64,000 nucleotides of DNA, taken from NCBI RefSeq assembly GCF_026340465.1, contig NZ_JAPEPC010000001.1:1739501-1803500 (forward strand), given 5' to 3'. Position 1 is the stretch's first letter. Each line of letters starts with the position of its first letter. Shown here one piece after another: positions 14,871 through 23,547 of this stretch. The notes beneath the pieces are model-generated. The model was given only the letters and a program-made list of their open reading frames with translations. It made no database searches and had not been told where the DNA came from. The translations under genes were made by a program, and so were the position numbers. This stretch comes from Streptomyces sp. NBC_01306. GTDB lineage: Bacteria > Actinomycetota > Actinomycetes > Streptomycetales > Streptomycetaceae.

Positions 14871-16145
14871 ATGCCGGACGCACACGGACACAGCAACATC
14901 CTCGACAGGATCGGCATTCCGCGAAGTCTGGCAGCGGGATATCTGGCGCTGGCGTTCTTCATGATCGGGGACGGTGTCGAACAGGGCTATCTCTCCGCGT
15001 TCCTGAACGACCAGGGTTTCGCCGCCCACCGGGTCGCGCTGATGTTCACTCTCTACGGGGTGACCGCAGGGGTCTCCGCGTGGATGGCCGCCGCCCTCTC
15101 CGACGTCTTCGGACCACGCCGTCTCATGGCGGTGGGCGTCGCCGTCTGGGTGGTGTTCCACGTCCTGTTCATCACCCTGGGGGTGACGGAGCACTCCGGG
15201 GTGATGCTGCTCGTCTGCTACGGGTTGCGCGGGTTCGGGTATCCGCTGTTCGCCTACGGGTTCCTCATGTGGATCGTGCGGACGGCGCGGCCGGAGAAGC
15301 TGGGCGTGGCCGTGGGCTGGTTCTGGTTCGCCTACATCGCCGGTTTCTCCACCCTGAGCCCACTGATCGCCAAGGAGAGCATCGCTCTCATCGGGCCGTT
15401 GCCGACGCTGTGGTCGGCCCTGCTGGTGATAGCCGTCGGTGCGGTGATCGCGCTCAACGTGCACGCCCCTGGCGGGGACCGCCCGGTCGCCCGCCCGGAG
15501 GAGGACCCGCTGCGCGGGCTGGTCAAGGGCGTCTCCGTGCTCTGGCAGGAGCCGAAAGTGGCCGCGGCGGGGCTGATCCGGGTCGTGAACGGTGTCTCCC
15601 AGTTCGGGTTCCCGGTCTTCCTGCCGGTCTACTTCACCAAGTCCCTCGGGTTCCCGCTCGGCGACTGGCTCACCATCTACTCCGTGATGTACATGGTGAA
15701 CCTGGGGTGCAATCTGCTCGCCGGGTACTGGAGCGACAAGTACGGAGTCACCACCGTGCTCCGGTGGATGGGCTGTGTGGGCTGCGCCGTCACCACCGTG
15801 GCCTTCTACTACATACCCACCGCGACCCACAGTTTCTGGCTGTCCCTGATCACCGGGAGCGCGTTCTGCGCCTGCCTGGCCGGGTTCTCCCCGATGTCCG
15901 CTCTGATGCCGCAGATCGCCCCCCGGCGTACCGGAGCCGCCATGGCCGGGCTCAACCTCGGGGCAGGTCTCGGCACGGCGGCCGGTCCCGCCCTGGTCGG
16001 CCTCTGCCTGACACCGCTGGGCGTGGAGGGCGTGATGTGGGTGTTCGGCGCCTGCTACGTCGTCGGCGCCCTGCTCACGGCGTTCCTCAGGCTCCCCGCG
16101 CACAAGGGCTCGCCCGTACCCGCCACCGAACTGTCCGCTCCCTGA
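14871..16145 (+). CDS. MFS transporter, RbtT/DalT/CsbX type
   Basis: A 424-residue major facilitator with about 12 hydrophobic segments. The N-terminus (RSLAAGYLALAFFMIGDGVE) and GLRGFGYPLFAYGFLMWI closely recall the CsbX/RbtT/DalT subgroup, which includes ribitol and D-arabinitol importers. It is the last gene of the cluster and has GGTGGAG before its ATG. It is the obvious uptake system for the cluster substrate, suggesting a polyol, pentose or similar small molecule; this is inference by family. It ends 55 bases before the convergent histidine kinase gene. Confidence 0.87.
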   Translation: MPDAHGHSNILDRIGIPRSLAAGYLALAFFMIGDGVEQGYLSAFLNDQGFAAHRVALMFTLYGVTAGVSAWMAAALSDVFGPRRLMAVGVAVWVVFHVLFITLGVTEHSGVMLLVCYGLRGFGYPLFAYGFLMWIVRTARPEKLGVAVGWFWFAYIAGFSTLSPLIAKESIALIGPLPTLWSALLVIAVGAVIALNVHAPGGDRPVARPEEDPLRGLVKGVSVLWQEPKVAAAGLIRVVNGVSQFGFPVFLPVYFTKSLGFPLGDWLTIYSVMYMVNLGCNLLAGYWSDKYGVTTVLRWMGCVGCAVTTVAFYYIPTATHSFWLSLITGSAFCACLAGFSPMSALMPQIAPRRTGAAMAGLNLGAGLGTAAGPALVGLCLTPLGVEGVMWVFGACYVVGALLTAFLRLPAHKGSPVPATELSAP

Positions 16146-16199
16146 ACGGAAGCACCCGCGGCGCCGGATCCAGTGCGGGCCCGATCCGGACGGAAGGCC

Positions 16200-17621
16200 C
16201 TACTGGGCCCCCCGGCCGTCCTGGCTCCGCGCGGCGGGCAGGTCCAGGGCGAAGACGGCGCCGTCGCCGACGGTGAGTGTCCCGCCGTGCCGGTGTGCCA
16301 CGTCGCGGGCGATGGCCAGGCCGAGACCGGCGCCGCCCTCGTCACGGGTCCGGGCGTCGTCGAGCCGTACGAACCGCTCGAAGATCTTCTCGCGCTTCCC
16401 GGGAGGCACTCCGGGGCCGTCGTCGGCGACCTCCGCGACGATCCTGCCGTTCCGCTGCCGTACGGACACCTCGACCCCCGAGCGGGCATGGCGCTGGGCG
16501 TTGTCCAGGAGGTTGCCGATCACCCGCGCCAACTGCCCGCGCGAGCCCTCCACTTCGAGACCTCCCGCGGCGTGGACGGTCACCGGGACCCGGCCCGTCT
16601 GCCGCCGCGACACCTCCTCGCTCACCAGCTCCCCCAGGTCGATCCGCGCGGCACCGGGCCGCTCCCCCGCGTCCAGCCGGGCGAGCAGCAGCAGGTCGGC
16701 TGCCAGCTCCTGGAGCCGTACGGTGTCCGCGACCGCGCCCTCGACGTCCAGCAGACCGGGGTGCGCGGCGCCGACCTCCAGCTGGGTGCGCAGACTCGCG
16801 ATGGGGCTGCGCAGTTCGTGCGAGGCGTCCGCGACGAACCGCCGCTGCCGGTCGACGGACTTCTCCAGCGCGGTGAGGGTCGCATTGGTGGTACGGGCCA
16901 GCCGGGCGACCTCGTCGTGCGAACGGGGCTCCGGTACCCGCCGGGCCAGATCCTCGGACGCGGTGATCGCCGCCATCTCCCGCCGGATTCCCTCGACGGG
17001 GCGCAGAGCGCGCCGGGTGACCAGCCAGGTGACGCCCGCGACGACCACCAGCAGGGCGGGGAGCCCGACGAGCATCGCGCCGCGGAGCGAGCTGACGGCG
17101 CTCTCCTCGGTGGTGAGGGGGGCGCCCGCGTAGACGATCAGGGTGTCGTCGCTGCCGTTGGTCACCTCGACGGCGGCGAACCGGTAGTCGGCGGTGTCAC
17201 CGTCGACGGTCGCCGTGCCGGAGCTGAAGCGGGCGTCGTCGTGCGAGACCTCACCGCGCGGCGGATCGTCGTCGTCGTGGTCGTGGTCCGCCTTGGAGGC
17301 CACCGGATGCACGGCGGTGGTCGCCGTCCCGGTCACCGCTTCCAGGTCGTCGCTCGCGGCGCGCAGCTTGCCGTGCTCGGAGACCACCTGTACCGGATTC
17401 TCGTCCGAGTCGGGCAGGTCGAGCTTGTGGAACGGGACGTCGAGCGCCACCTGCGATGCGACGTTCTGGGCGGCGACCTCGGCGCGCAGATCGGTCTGGC
17501 CGGTGAGGTTCGACCGCAGGACGAGCAGGAGGGAGACCCCCGCGGCGACCAGCGCGACAGCGACGACGACCGTCGCGCCCAGCGCCGCCCTGGCCCGTAC
17601 GGAGCCGAAGAGGCGCCTCAT
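16200..17621 (-). CDS. Two-component sensor histidine kinase
   Basis: A 473-residue membrane kinase. It has a transmembrane helix at about 15-36, an extracytoplasmic sensor domain (about 37-182), a second transmembrane helix (about 183-203), a HAMP region, and a phosphoacceptor His268 in FVADASHELRSP. N-box Asn residues lie at about 370-374 (GNLLDNAQRH), followed by DDGPGVPPG and GAGLGLAIARD of the ATPase domain. The sensor loop at about 112-121 is DHDHDDDDPP, a possible metal or proton sensor. The ATG overlaps the response regulator stop by four bases (ATGA). The likely partner output is the divergent PepSY gene. Confidence 0.93.
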   Translation of the reverse strand: MRRLFGSVRARAALGATVVVAVALVAAGVSLLLVLRSNLTGQTDLRAEVAAQNVASQVALDVPFHKLDLPDSDENPVQVVSEHGKLRAASDDLEAVTGTATTAVHPVASKADHDHDDDDPPRGEVSHDDARFSSGTATVDGDTADYRFAAVEVTNGSDDTLIVYAGAPLTTEESAVSSLRGAMLVGLPALLVVVAGVTWLVTRRALRPVEGIRREMAAITASEDLARRVPEPRSHDEVARLARTTNATLTALEKSVDRQRRFVADASHELRSPIASLRTQLEVGAAHPGLLDVEGAVADTVRLQELAADLLLLARLDAGERPGAARIDLGELVSEEVSRRQTGRVPVTVHAAGGLEVEGSRGQLARVIGNLLDNAQRHARSGVEVSVRQRNGRIVAEVADDGPGVPPGKREKIFERFVRLDDARTRDEGGAGLGLAIARDVAHRHGGTLTVGDGAVFALDLPAARSQDGRGAQ

Positions 17622-18280
17622 CCGGCGACCAGCCGGTAGCCGGCGCCGCGCACGGTCTGGATGAGGTCGGCGCCCAGTTTGCGGCGCAGGGCGCTCACGT
17701 ACACCTCGACGATGTTCGGGTCGCCCTCATAGGCGAAGTCCCAGACGTGCTCCAGTATCTCCGGCTTGCCGACCACTTCGCCCTGGCGCACGACGAGCTG
17801 CTCCAGGACCGCGAACTCCTTTGCCGTGAGGGTGACTTCGGCGCCCGCGCGGTGTACGCGGTGGGTGGCGGTGTCGACGGTGAGGCTCCCCGCGGTGAGC
17901 ACGGGCGACGGCCGGCCGGCGGCTCGCCTGCGGAGCAGCGCCCTGATCCTGGCGACGAGGACCACATAGGAGAACGGCTTGGTGAGGTAGTCGTCCGCCC
18001 CGGTGTCCAGCCCCTCGGCCTCGTCGTACTCGCCGTCCTTGGCGGTCAGCATCAGGATGGGGACGTCATGGCCCGCCGCCCTGAGGGCCGCGCAGACCCG
18101 GTAGCCGTTCATCCCGGGCAGCATGATGTCGAGCACGACCAGGTCGTACGGGCCCTCACTGGCCAGGTGCAGTCCTTCGAGCCCGTCGTGCGCGACATCC
18201 ACGGCGTAACCCTCGGCAGTGAGTCCGCGGGCGAGGGACACCGCGAGTCTCTTCTCGTCCTCCACGATCAACAGGCGCAT
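17618..18280 (-). CDS. OmpR/PhoB-type response regulator
   Basis: A 220-residue regulator with receiver domain (residues 1-120; phosphoacceptor Asp51 in VVLDIMLPG, Lys101 in LTKPF). A C-terminal winged helix spans about 130-218, with EFAVLEQLVVRQGEVV, VYVSALRRKLG and the ending VRGAGYRLV. It starts at ATG 18280 and is followed immediately by its kinase. The 134-base divergent spacer to the PepSY gene carries three phased TTCAG repeats, which fit OmpR-type DNA binding. It therefore probably controls both itself and that gene. Confidence 0.94.
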   Translation of the reverse strand: MRLLIVEDEKRLAVSLARGLTAEGYAVDVAHDGLEGLHLASEGPYDLVVLDIMLPGMNGYRVCAALRAAGHDVPILMLTAKDGEYDEAEGLDTGADDYLTKPFSYVVLVARIRALLRRRAAGRPSPVLTAGSLTVDTATHRVHRAGAEVTLTAKEFAVLEQLVVRQGEVVGKPEILEHVWDFAYEGDPNIVEVYVSALRRKLGADLIQTVRGAGYRLVAG

Positions 18281-18314
18281 GGGGACAGCTTCGCAAATGG
18301 AAGCTGAAGGGATC

Positions 18315-18340
18315 TTCAGCAGGCTTCAGGCTGCGTTCAG
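18315..18340. promoter_or_regulatory. Phased TTCAG direct repeats, candidate regulator box
   Basis: TTCAG occurs at 18315-18319, 18325-18329 and 18336-18340, at steps of 10 and 11 bases, one helical turn each. An inverted CTGAA lies at 18304-18308. OmpR-family regulators bind such same-face direct repeats. The site lies between the divergent regulator and PepSY genes. Confidence 0.6.
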
Positions 18341-18414
18341 CACTCCCCCGGCAGATTGGAACCTGTCCGAAGCAGTCGAGCCGGTCACGGCACCGGCCAC
18401 ACGGAGGGAACCTC

Positions 18415-19026
18415 ATGAAGCGCAACTACGTCATCGCATGTGTCGCAGCGGCGGCCCTGGCAGCGGGTGGCACGGCCACCGGGGTCGCCCTCGCGGACGG
18501 CGGCGGCTCGGGCTCATCCCCGGCTGCCACGTCCACGACGGCGTCGGCACGGGCCGCGAGCACCGCGTCCGGTCCGGCTCGCGCATCTTCGGGCTCCGGC
18601 CCGGGTGGCGTCGCGACGGTCGACGCGGTGGTCCGCTCGGCCGAGGCGTACGAACCCGGTACGGTCACCTCCGCCGAACTGGACCACGGCCGCTGGGAGG
18701 TGGACCTCTACGGCAAGGACCGCGTCTGGCACGAGATCCACCTGGACCGCAGGACCGGCAAGGTCGTCTCGTCGCGCCAGGACGGCGGTGACCAGGACGA
18801 CCGCAAGGGCGCCCCGGTCACCGCGGTCCGCGCCGCGGCGGCGGCCCGCGGAGCCGTCCCGGGCACGGTCACCTCGGTCGAGCTGGACAACGGCCGCTGG
18901 GAGGCCGAGGTGACCGCGCACAACGGCGCCCGGCACGAGGTCTACATCAACCTGACCACCGGCAAGGTCACGTCCGAGCACCTGAACCGGCACCAGCACG
19001 ACGGCGACGACGGGGCCGACGACTGA
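18415..19026 (+). CDS. Secreted protein with two PepSY domains
   Basis: A 203-residue exported protein. It has a signal peptide (KRNYVIACVAAAALAAGG, processed near ADG), an Ala/Ser/Gly linker to about residue 65, then two PepSY repeats. Each carries a V.SAEL.GRWEV or VTSVEL.NGRWEAEV strand and an ending DRRTGKVVS or LTTGKVTS. The C-terminal tail is His/Asp-rich (HQHDGDDGADD). PepSY domains often inhibit peptidases or sense the cell envelope. The gene is divergent from the two-component system and probably its target. Its last 59 bases overlap the convergent MFS gene. Confidence 0.87.
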   Translation: MKRNYVIACVAAAALAAGGTATGVALADGGGSGSSPAATSTTASARAASTASGPARASSGSGPGGVATVDAVVRSAEAYEPGTVTSAELDHGRWEVDLYGKDRVWHEIHLDRRTGKVVSSRQDGGDQDDRKGAPVTAVRAAAAARGAVPGTVTSVELDNGRWEAEVTAHNGARHEVYINLTTGKVTSEHLNRHQHDGDDGADD

Positions 19027-20236
19027 CCCGGCCCAGGACCGGCAGGGCGGACGCGCCGGAGAGCAGGGCGGGAGCCGCCACCAGCGCGAAACAGAGCGCG
19101 AGCGGAACGCGCCCGACCAGGACGCCGACGGCCGCTGTACCGCCCGTGGACCCGGCGTTCACGGCGGTGTTGACCCAGGCGCCGGCCCGGGTGCGGGCGT
19201 CCGGAGCCGCGCTCTCGTCAGCGATCAGATACGAGGTCGTCAGCGCGGGCGCCACGAAAAGACCGGCCAGAGCGGTGGCAGCACCCAGCACGGGGAGATT
19301 CGGTGCGAGCCCGGCGCCGGCCAGGCTGAGCCCGAGGCCCGCGGCGAGCAGCGCGAGCCGCAGCCGGGCGGGGGCGTGCCAGCTGACCGCCCCGTTGACC
19401 AGCCCGCCGACCACGCTGCCGGCGGAGAGCGCGGCCAGCACCCAGGCCACGGCAGCGGGCCTGCCGTGCCGCGCGGCGTCGGCGACCACCAGCAGATCGA
19501 GCCCGCCGAGTGCCAGTCCCACCCCCGCGGCCACCACCACGGGCTGCCGGGGCCACCGGGACCGTACGCCGGCAGGACCGGTGGGGCCGGGTGGTGAGCC
19601 GGCCGGCCGGAGGTCTCCGGGCGGTGAACCGGCGCTCTCGCGGTGCGGGCCCGCGGCGACCGGCGACGTCACCAGGGCCACGGTTCCCGCCAGCACCAGG
19701 AGAGCGCTGACGGCGACTCCTGCCGAGGGTGAGGCGCAGGCCGTCAGAGCGCCGACGAGCAACGGCCCGGCGACGTAGAGCAGTTCCTCCGCGACCCCGT
19801 CCAGGCTGTACGCGCACTCCAGCAGCTCCCGCTCGGGGACGAGCCGGCGCCACAGAGTCCGCATGGTCGGCCCGAGCGGTGGCGTCCCCGCACCGGCGGC
19901 CGCGGCCAGTGCCGCGATCAGCGGCGGGGGCGTGCCGGGGTGCCGGGTGGCGGCGGCGAGCACCAGGAGCAGCAGGGCGTAGCAGCCCGCCATCGGGACG
20001 AGTGCGCGGCGGGGGCCGTAGCGGTCGACGAAGGCGGCTCTGACGGGCGAGAGGCAGACGCTGGTCGCCCCGAAGAGCGCCATGGCGGTACCCGCGAGCG
20101 CGAAGGAGCCCGAGGCGTCCTTGACGGCGAGTACGAGGGAGAGGGAGACCGTCCCGTAGGAGAGACGGCCGATCAGGGCGGCACCGAAGGTGCGGCGGGC
20201 GTGCGGGGGCCGCAGGACAGCGGCGTAGGACGGCAT
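18968..20236 (-). CDS. MFS transporter
   Basis: A 422-residue major facilitator with about 12 hydrophobic segments. It resembles the many Streptomyces efflux-type MFS proteins with a GRLSYGTVSLSLVLAV first helix and a central Pro/Gly-rich cytoplasmic loop (about residues 200-230). The C-terminus is Arg-rich (SRRPRRRRRAG). The chosen ATG at 20236 has GAGGAA five bases upstream. The 3' end overlaps the PepSY gene tail-to-tail. The substrate is unknown. Confidence 0.85.
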   Translation of the reverse strand: MPSYAAVLRPPHARRTFGAALIGRLSYGTVSLSLVLAVKDASGSFALAGTAMALFGATSVCLSPVRAAFVDRYGPRRALVPMAGCYALLLLVLAAATRHPGTPPPLIAALAAAAGAGTPPLGPTMRTLWRRLVPERELLECAYSLDGVAEELLYVAGPLLVGALTACASPSAGVAVSALLVLAGTVALVTSPVAAGPHRESAGSPPGDLRPAGSPPGPTGPAGVRSRWPRQPVVVAAGVGLALGGLDLLVVADAARHGRPAAVAWVLAALSAGSVVGGLVNGAVSWHAPARLRLALLAAGLGLSLAGAGLAPNLPVLGAATALAGLFVAPALTTSYLIADESAAPDARTRAGAWVNTAVNAGSTGGTAAVGVLVGRVPLALCFALVAAPALLSGASALPVLGRVSRRPRRRRRAGAGSGART

Positions 20237-20448
20237 GGGGGTTCCTCGGAAGCGGCACGGACAGGACACCGGGTGGTCGGCCGGGTCCTACGCACGGGGG
20301 AGGAACATACGGTCACGGTAGCAGGGGCACCCTCAGGTCCGCCTGCCCCGCCGTCGCCCGACTGCCGCCGTCGGTTACCGTCCCGCTCAGCCCGACGGCC
20401 TTGCGCCCCGCGTCAGTTCGGCCGGCCCTGAGGACCTGCCGCCACCGC

Positions 20449-21477
20449 TCAGCCCGACGAGCCCTGCCTGCCGGCCGCCCCGGACGCCCCCTCCGCACCA
20501 GCCGCCCCGGACGCCCCCTCCGTCACGGCGTCCACCAGTGCGTCCGCCGCCGCGTACGGGTCCAGGCTGCCTGTGACGATGCGGTCGGCCAGGGCGTCGA
20601 GGCGGTGGTCGCCGCGCAGGTCGCCGATGCGTTCGCGCAGGGCCGTGACCGCGATCGTCTCGACCTCGTGGGCCGCGCGTGCTCTGCGGCGCTCGCCCAG
20701 GACGCCGTGCTCCTCCATCCAGGCCCGGTGCTTCTCCAGCGCCTCGACCACCTCGTCGACACCCTCGCCGCGCGCCGCCACGGTCTTCACGATCGGCGGG
20801 CGCCAGTCGCCGGGGCCGCGCGCCTCGCCCAGGCCCAGCATGTGGTTGAGCTCGCGCGCGGTCGCGTCGGCGCCGTCCCGGTCGGCCTTGTTGACGACGT
20901 ACACATCGCCGATCTCCAGGATTCCGGCCTTGGCGGCCTGGATCCCGTCACCCATTCCGGGCGCGAGCAGCACCACCGATGTGTCGGCCTGCGAGGCGAT
21001 CTCCACCTCGGACTGGCCGACGCCGACCGTCTCCACCAGGACCACGTCGCACCCGGCGGCGTCCAGCACCCGGATCGCCTGCGGGGCGGCCCAGGCGAGG
21101 CCGCCCAGATGGCCCCGGGTGGCCATGGAGCGGATGTAGACGCCCGGGTCGGACGCGTGCTCGGACATCCGTACCCGGTCGCCGAGCAGCGCGCCCCCGG
21201 AGAAGGGCGACGAGGGATCGACGGCGAGCACACCGACCCGCTTGCCGGCCCGCCGGTACGCGGAGACCAGCGCCGAGGTGGAGGTCGACTTGCCGACACC
21301 CGGCGAACCCGTCAGCCCGACGACGTACGCGCCGCCGGTCAGCGGGGCCAGCCGCGCCATCACCTCGCGCAGTTGCGGGGACGCCCCCTCCACCAGGGAG
21401 ATCAGCCGGGCGACGGCCCTCGGCCTGCCCTCACGGGCCTGTTCGACCAGGGTGGGGACGTCCATGTCCACGTTCAC
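20449..21477 (-). CDS. meaB: MeaB, methylmalonyl-CoA mutase-associated GTPase
   Basis: A 342-residue G3E-family GTPase chaperone that protects and reloads adenosylcobalamin-dependent mutases (Mcm/Icm). Walker A is GSPGVGKS at about residues 57-64. Next come AVDPSSPFSGGALLGDRVRM, VETVGVGQSEVE (switch III-like), and NKADRDGAD as the base-specificity motif. Starts are clustered: GTG 21477, GTG 21471 (best spaced from GGAG) and ATG 21465. The C-terminus carries a duplicated EGASGAAG sequence from a DNA repeat and seems dispensable. It follows acetyl-CoA acetyltransferase by about 70 bases. Confidence 0.95.
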   Translation of the reverse strand: MNVDMDVPTLVEQAREGRPRAVARLISLVEGASPQLREVMARLAPLTGGAYVVGLTGSPGVGKSTSTSALVSAYRRAGKRVGVLAVDPSSPFSGGALLGDRVRMSEHASDPGVYIRSMATRGHLGGLAWAAPQAIRVLDAAGCDVVLVETVGVGQSEVEIASQADTSVVLLAPGMGDGIQAAKAGILEIGDVYVVNKADRDGADATARELNHMLGLGEARGPGDWRPPIVKTVAARGEGVDEVVEALEKHRAWMEEHGVLGERRRARAAHEVETIAVTALRERIGDLRGDHRLDALADRIVTGSLDPYAAADALVDAVTEGASGAAGAEGASGAAGRQGSSG

Positions 21478-21547
21478 AGCTCCGCTCAGTCCGATGCCGT
21501 ATCCGGCCGGTTCCGTATCCGGGTGCCCGTCGCCGCCCGGACCGCTC

Positions 21548-22747
21548 CTACTTGGGTACGCGCACGATCAGGGCGTCGCCCTGACCACCGCCGCCGCACA
21601 GGGCTGCCGCGCCGACCCCGCCGCCGCGCCGCTTCAGCTCCAGCGCGAGGTGCAGGACCACCCGGGCGCCGGACATCCCGATGGGGTGGCCGAGGGCGAT
21701 GGCGCCGCCGTTCACGTTCACCTTTTCCGGCGATACCCCGAGGTCCTTCATTGACTGGACGGCGACGGCCGCGAACGCCTCGTTGATCTCGATGAGATCG
21801 AGGTCGTCGACGCCGATGCCCTCCTTGCCCAGCGCGTGCTGGATGGCGTTCGACGGCTGGGACTGGAGGGAGTTGTCGGGGCCCGCCACATTGCCGTGCG
21901 CACCGATCTCGGCGATCCAGTCGAGCCCGAGCTCCTCCGCCTTGGCCTTGCTCATCACCACGACCGCCGCCGCACCGTCGGAGATCTGCGACGAGGTGCC
22001 GGCGGTGATCGTGCCGTCCTTGGCGAAGGCGGGGCGCAGCTTGCCGAGCGACTCCGCCGTGGTCTCGGCCCTGATGCCCTCGTCCTGCGAGAAGAGCACC
22101 GGGTCGCCCTTGCGCTGCGGAATCTCGACCGGCGTGATCTCGGCCTCGAACAGGCCGTTCTTCTGTGCGGCGGCGGCCCGCTGGTGGGAGCCGGCGGCGA
22201 AGGCGTCCTGCGGGGCGCGGTCGATGCCGAGGCGGGTGTTGTGCTTCTCGGTGGACTCACCCATCGGGATGGATTCGAAGGAGTCGGTGAGACCGTCGTA
22301 CGCCATCGAGTCGAGCATCTCGACCGCGCCGTACTTGTAGCCCTCACGGGACTTCGGCAGCAGATGCGGTGCGTTGGTCATGGACTCCTGACCGCCGGCC
22401 ACCACCACGTCGAACTCACCGGCGCGGATCAGCTGGTCGGCGAGGGCGATGGCGTCGAGCCCGGAGAGGCAGACCTTGTTGATGGTCAGCGCGGGGACGT
22501 TCATGGGGATGCCCGCCTTGACGGCGGCCTGGCGTGCCGGGATCTGCCCTGCCCCGGCCTGGAGCACCTGCCCCATGATCACGTACTCCACCTGGTCTCC
22601 GCCGATACCGGCCCGCTCCATCGCGGCCTTGATCGCGAAGGCGCCGAGGTCGGCACCGGAGAAGGACTTGAGCGAGCCGAGGAGCCTGCCCATCGGGGTC
22701 CTGGCTCCGGCGACGATCACGGAGGTACTGCTGTTCGTTCCAGACAT
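21548..22747 (-). CDS. Acetyl-CoA C-acetyltransferase (thiolase)
   Basis: A 399-residue thiolase that condenses two acetyl-CoA to acetoacetyl-CoA or runs in reverse in degradation. The nucleophile is Cys93 ([10 protein letters not shown]), the catalytic His is about 354 ([13 protein letters not shown]) and the second Cys is about 384 ([11 protein letters not shown]). The C-terminus is complete. The start ATG at 22747 gives [20 protein letters not shown]. It is co-directional with meaB and divergent from methylmalonyl-CoA epimerase, a cluster for acyl-CoA supply and the propionyl/butyryl pathways. Confidence 0.95.
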   Translation of the reverse strand: MSGTNSSTSVIVAGARTPMGRLLGSLKSFSGADLGAFAIKAAMERAGIGGDQVEYVIMGQVLQAGAGQIPARQAAVKAGIPMNVPALTINKVCLSGLDAIALADQLIRAGEFDVVVAGGQESMTNAPHLLPKSREGYKYGAVEMLDSMAYDGLTDSFESIPMGESTEKHNTRLGIDRAPQDAFAAGSHQRAAAAQKNGLFEAEITPVEIPQRKGDPVLFSQDEGIRAETTAESLGKLRPAFAKDGTITAGTSSQISDGAAAVVVMSKAKAEELGLDWIAEIGAHGNVAGPDNSLQSQPSNAIQHALGKEGIGVDDLDLIEINEAFAAVAVQSMKDLGVSPEKVNVNGGAIALGHPIGMSGARVVLHLALELKRRGGGVGAAALCGGGGQGDALIVRVPK

Positions 22748-22881
22748 GAGGCGCGGCCCCTTGGAAGAGAGTGAACGAGGGTTTACATGAATGTACTGAG
22801 CGGTCCTCCGCTCGTCATCGCCCCGCCCATGTGATCGCGCGCACGTTGCGTAACCATGTGTCGGCGCGCTGCACTGGGGGA

Positions 22882-23370
22882 ATGCTGACGCGAATCGACC
22901 ACATCGGGATCGCCTGCTTCGACCTCGACAAGACTGTCGAGTTCTACCGGGCGACATACGGCTTCGAGGTGTTCCACACCGAGGTCAACGAGGAGCAGGG
23001 CGTCCGGGAGGCCATGCTCAAGATCAATGAGACGTCCGACGGCGGTGCCTCCTATCTCCAGCTGCTGGAGTCCGTCCGTGAGGACTCCGCGGTGGGCAAG
23101 TGGCTGGCCAAGAACGGTGAGGGCGTGCACCACATCGCCTTCGGTACCGCGGACGTGGACGGCGACTCCCAGGATATTCGGGACAAGGGCGTCCGTGTGC
23201 TGTACGACGAGCCGCGCATCGGGTCCATGGGTTCCCGCATCACGTTCCTGCACCCCAAGGACTGCCACGGGGTACTGACGGAGCTGGTCACGGCGGCCGC
23301 ACCGCACGGAACTGCCGGAGAAGCGGCAGAACCCGGAGAAGGGGAGTCACTGGCTCGTAAGGAGCACTGA
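22882..23370 (+). CDS. mce: Methylmalonyl-CoA epimerase
   Basis: A 162-residue glyoxalase-fold enzyme that interconverts (2S)- and (2R)-methylmalonyl-CoA using a divalent metal. The metal and acid/base residues are seen in [14 protein letters not shown] (His7), EGVHHIAFG and the C-terminal HGVLTELV Glu. The start ATG at 22882 is in a GGGGGA context. The tail after LVTAA (about 22 residues) is non-conserved. It links methylmalonyl-CoA mutase output to propionyl-CoA carboxylase chemistry; neither of those genes is in the window. Confidence 0.94.
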   Translation: MLTRIDHIGIACFDLDKTVEFYRATYGFEVFHTEVNEEQGVREAMLKINETSDGGASYLQLLESVREDSAVGKWLAKNGEGVHHIAFGTADVDGDSQDIRDKGVRVLYDEPRIGSMGSRITFLHPKDCHGVLTELVTAAAPHGTAGEAAEPGEGESLARKEH

Positions 23371-23547
23371 CCTCCGGATACCCGGGCCGGTAGAGTGGGC
23401 GGCTCCGGTCCGGGGCCGGATCGGGGCCTGTGACCCATGCCTCGTCGTTGATCTGACACCATTCCCCCCGGGGGCCCGTCGTCGCTGAGACGGCGGCGCT
23501 CGTACGGGAAGAGTGTGTTGCGACCAGGGGACGGATGGGACCGCGCA

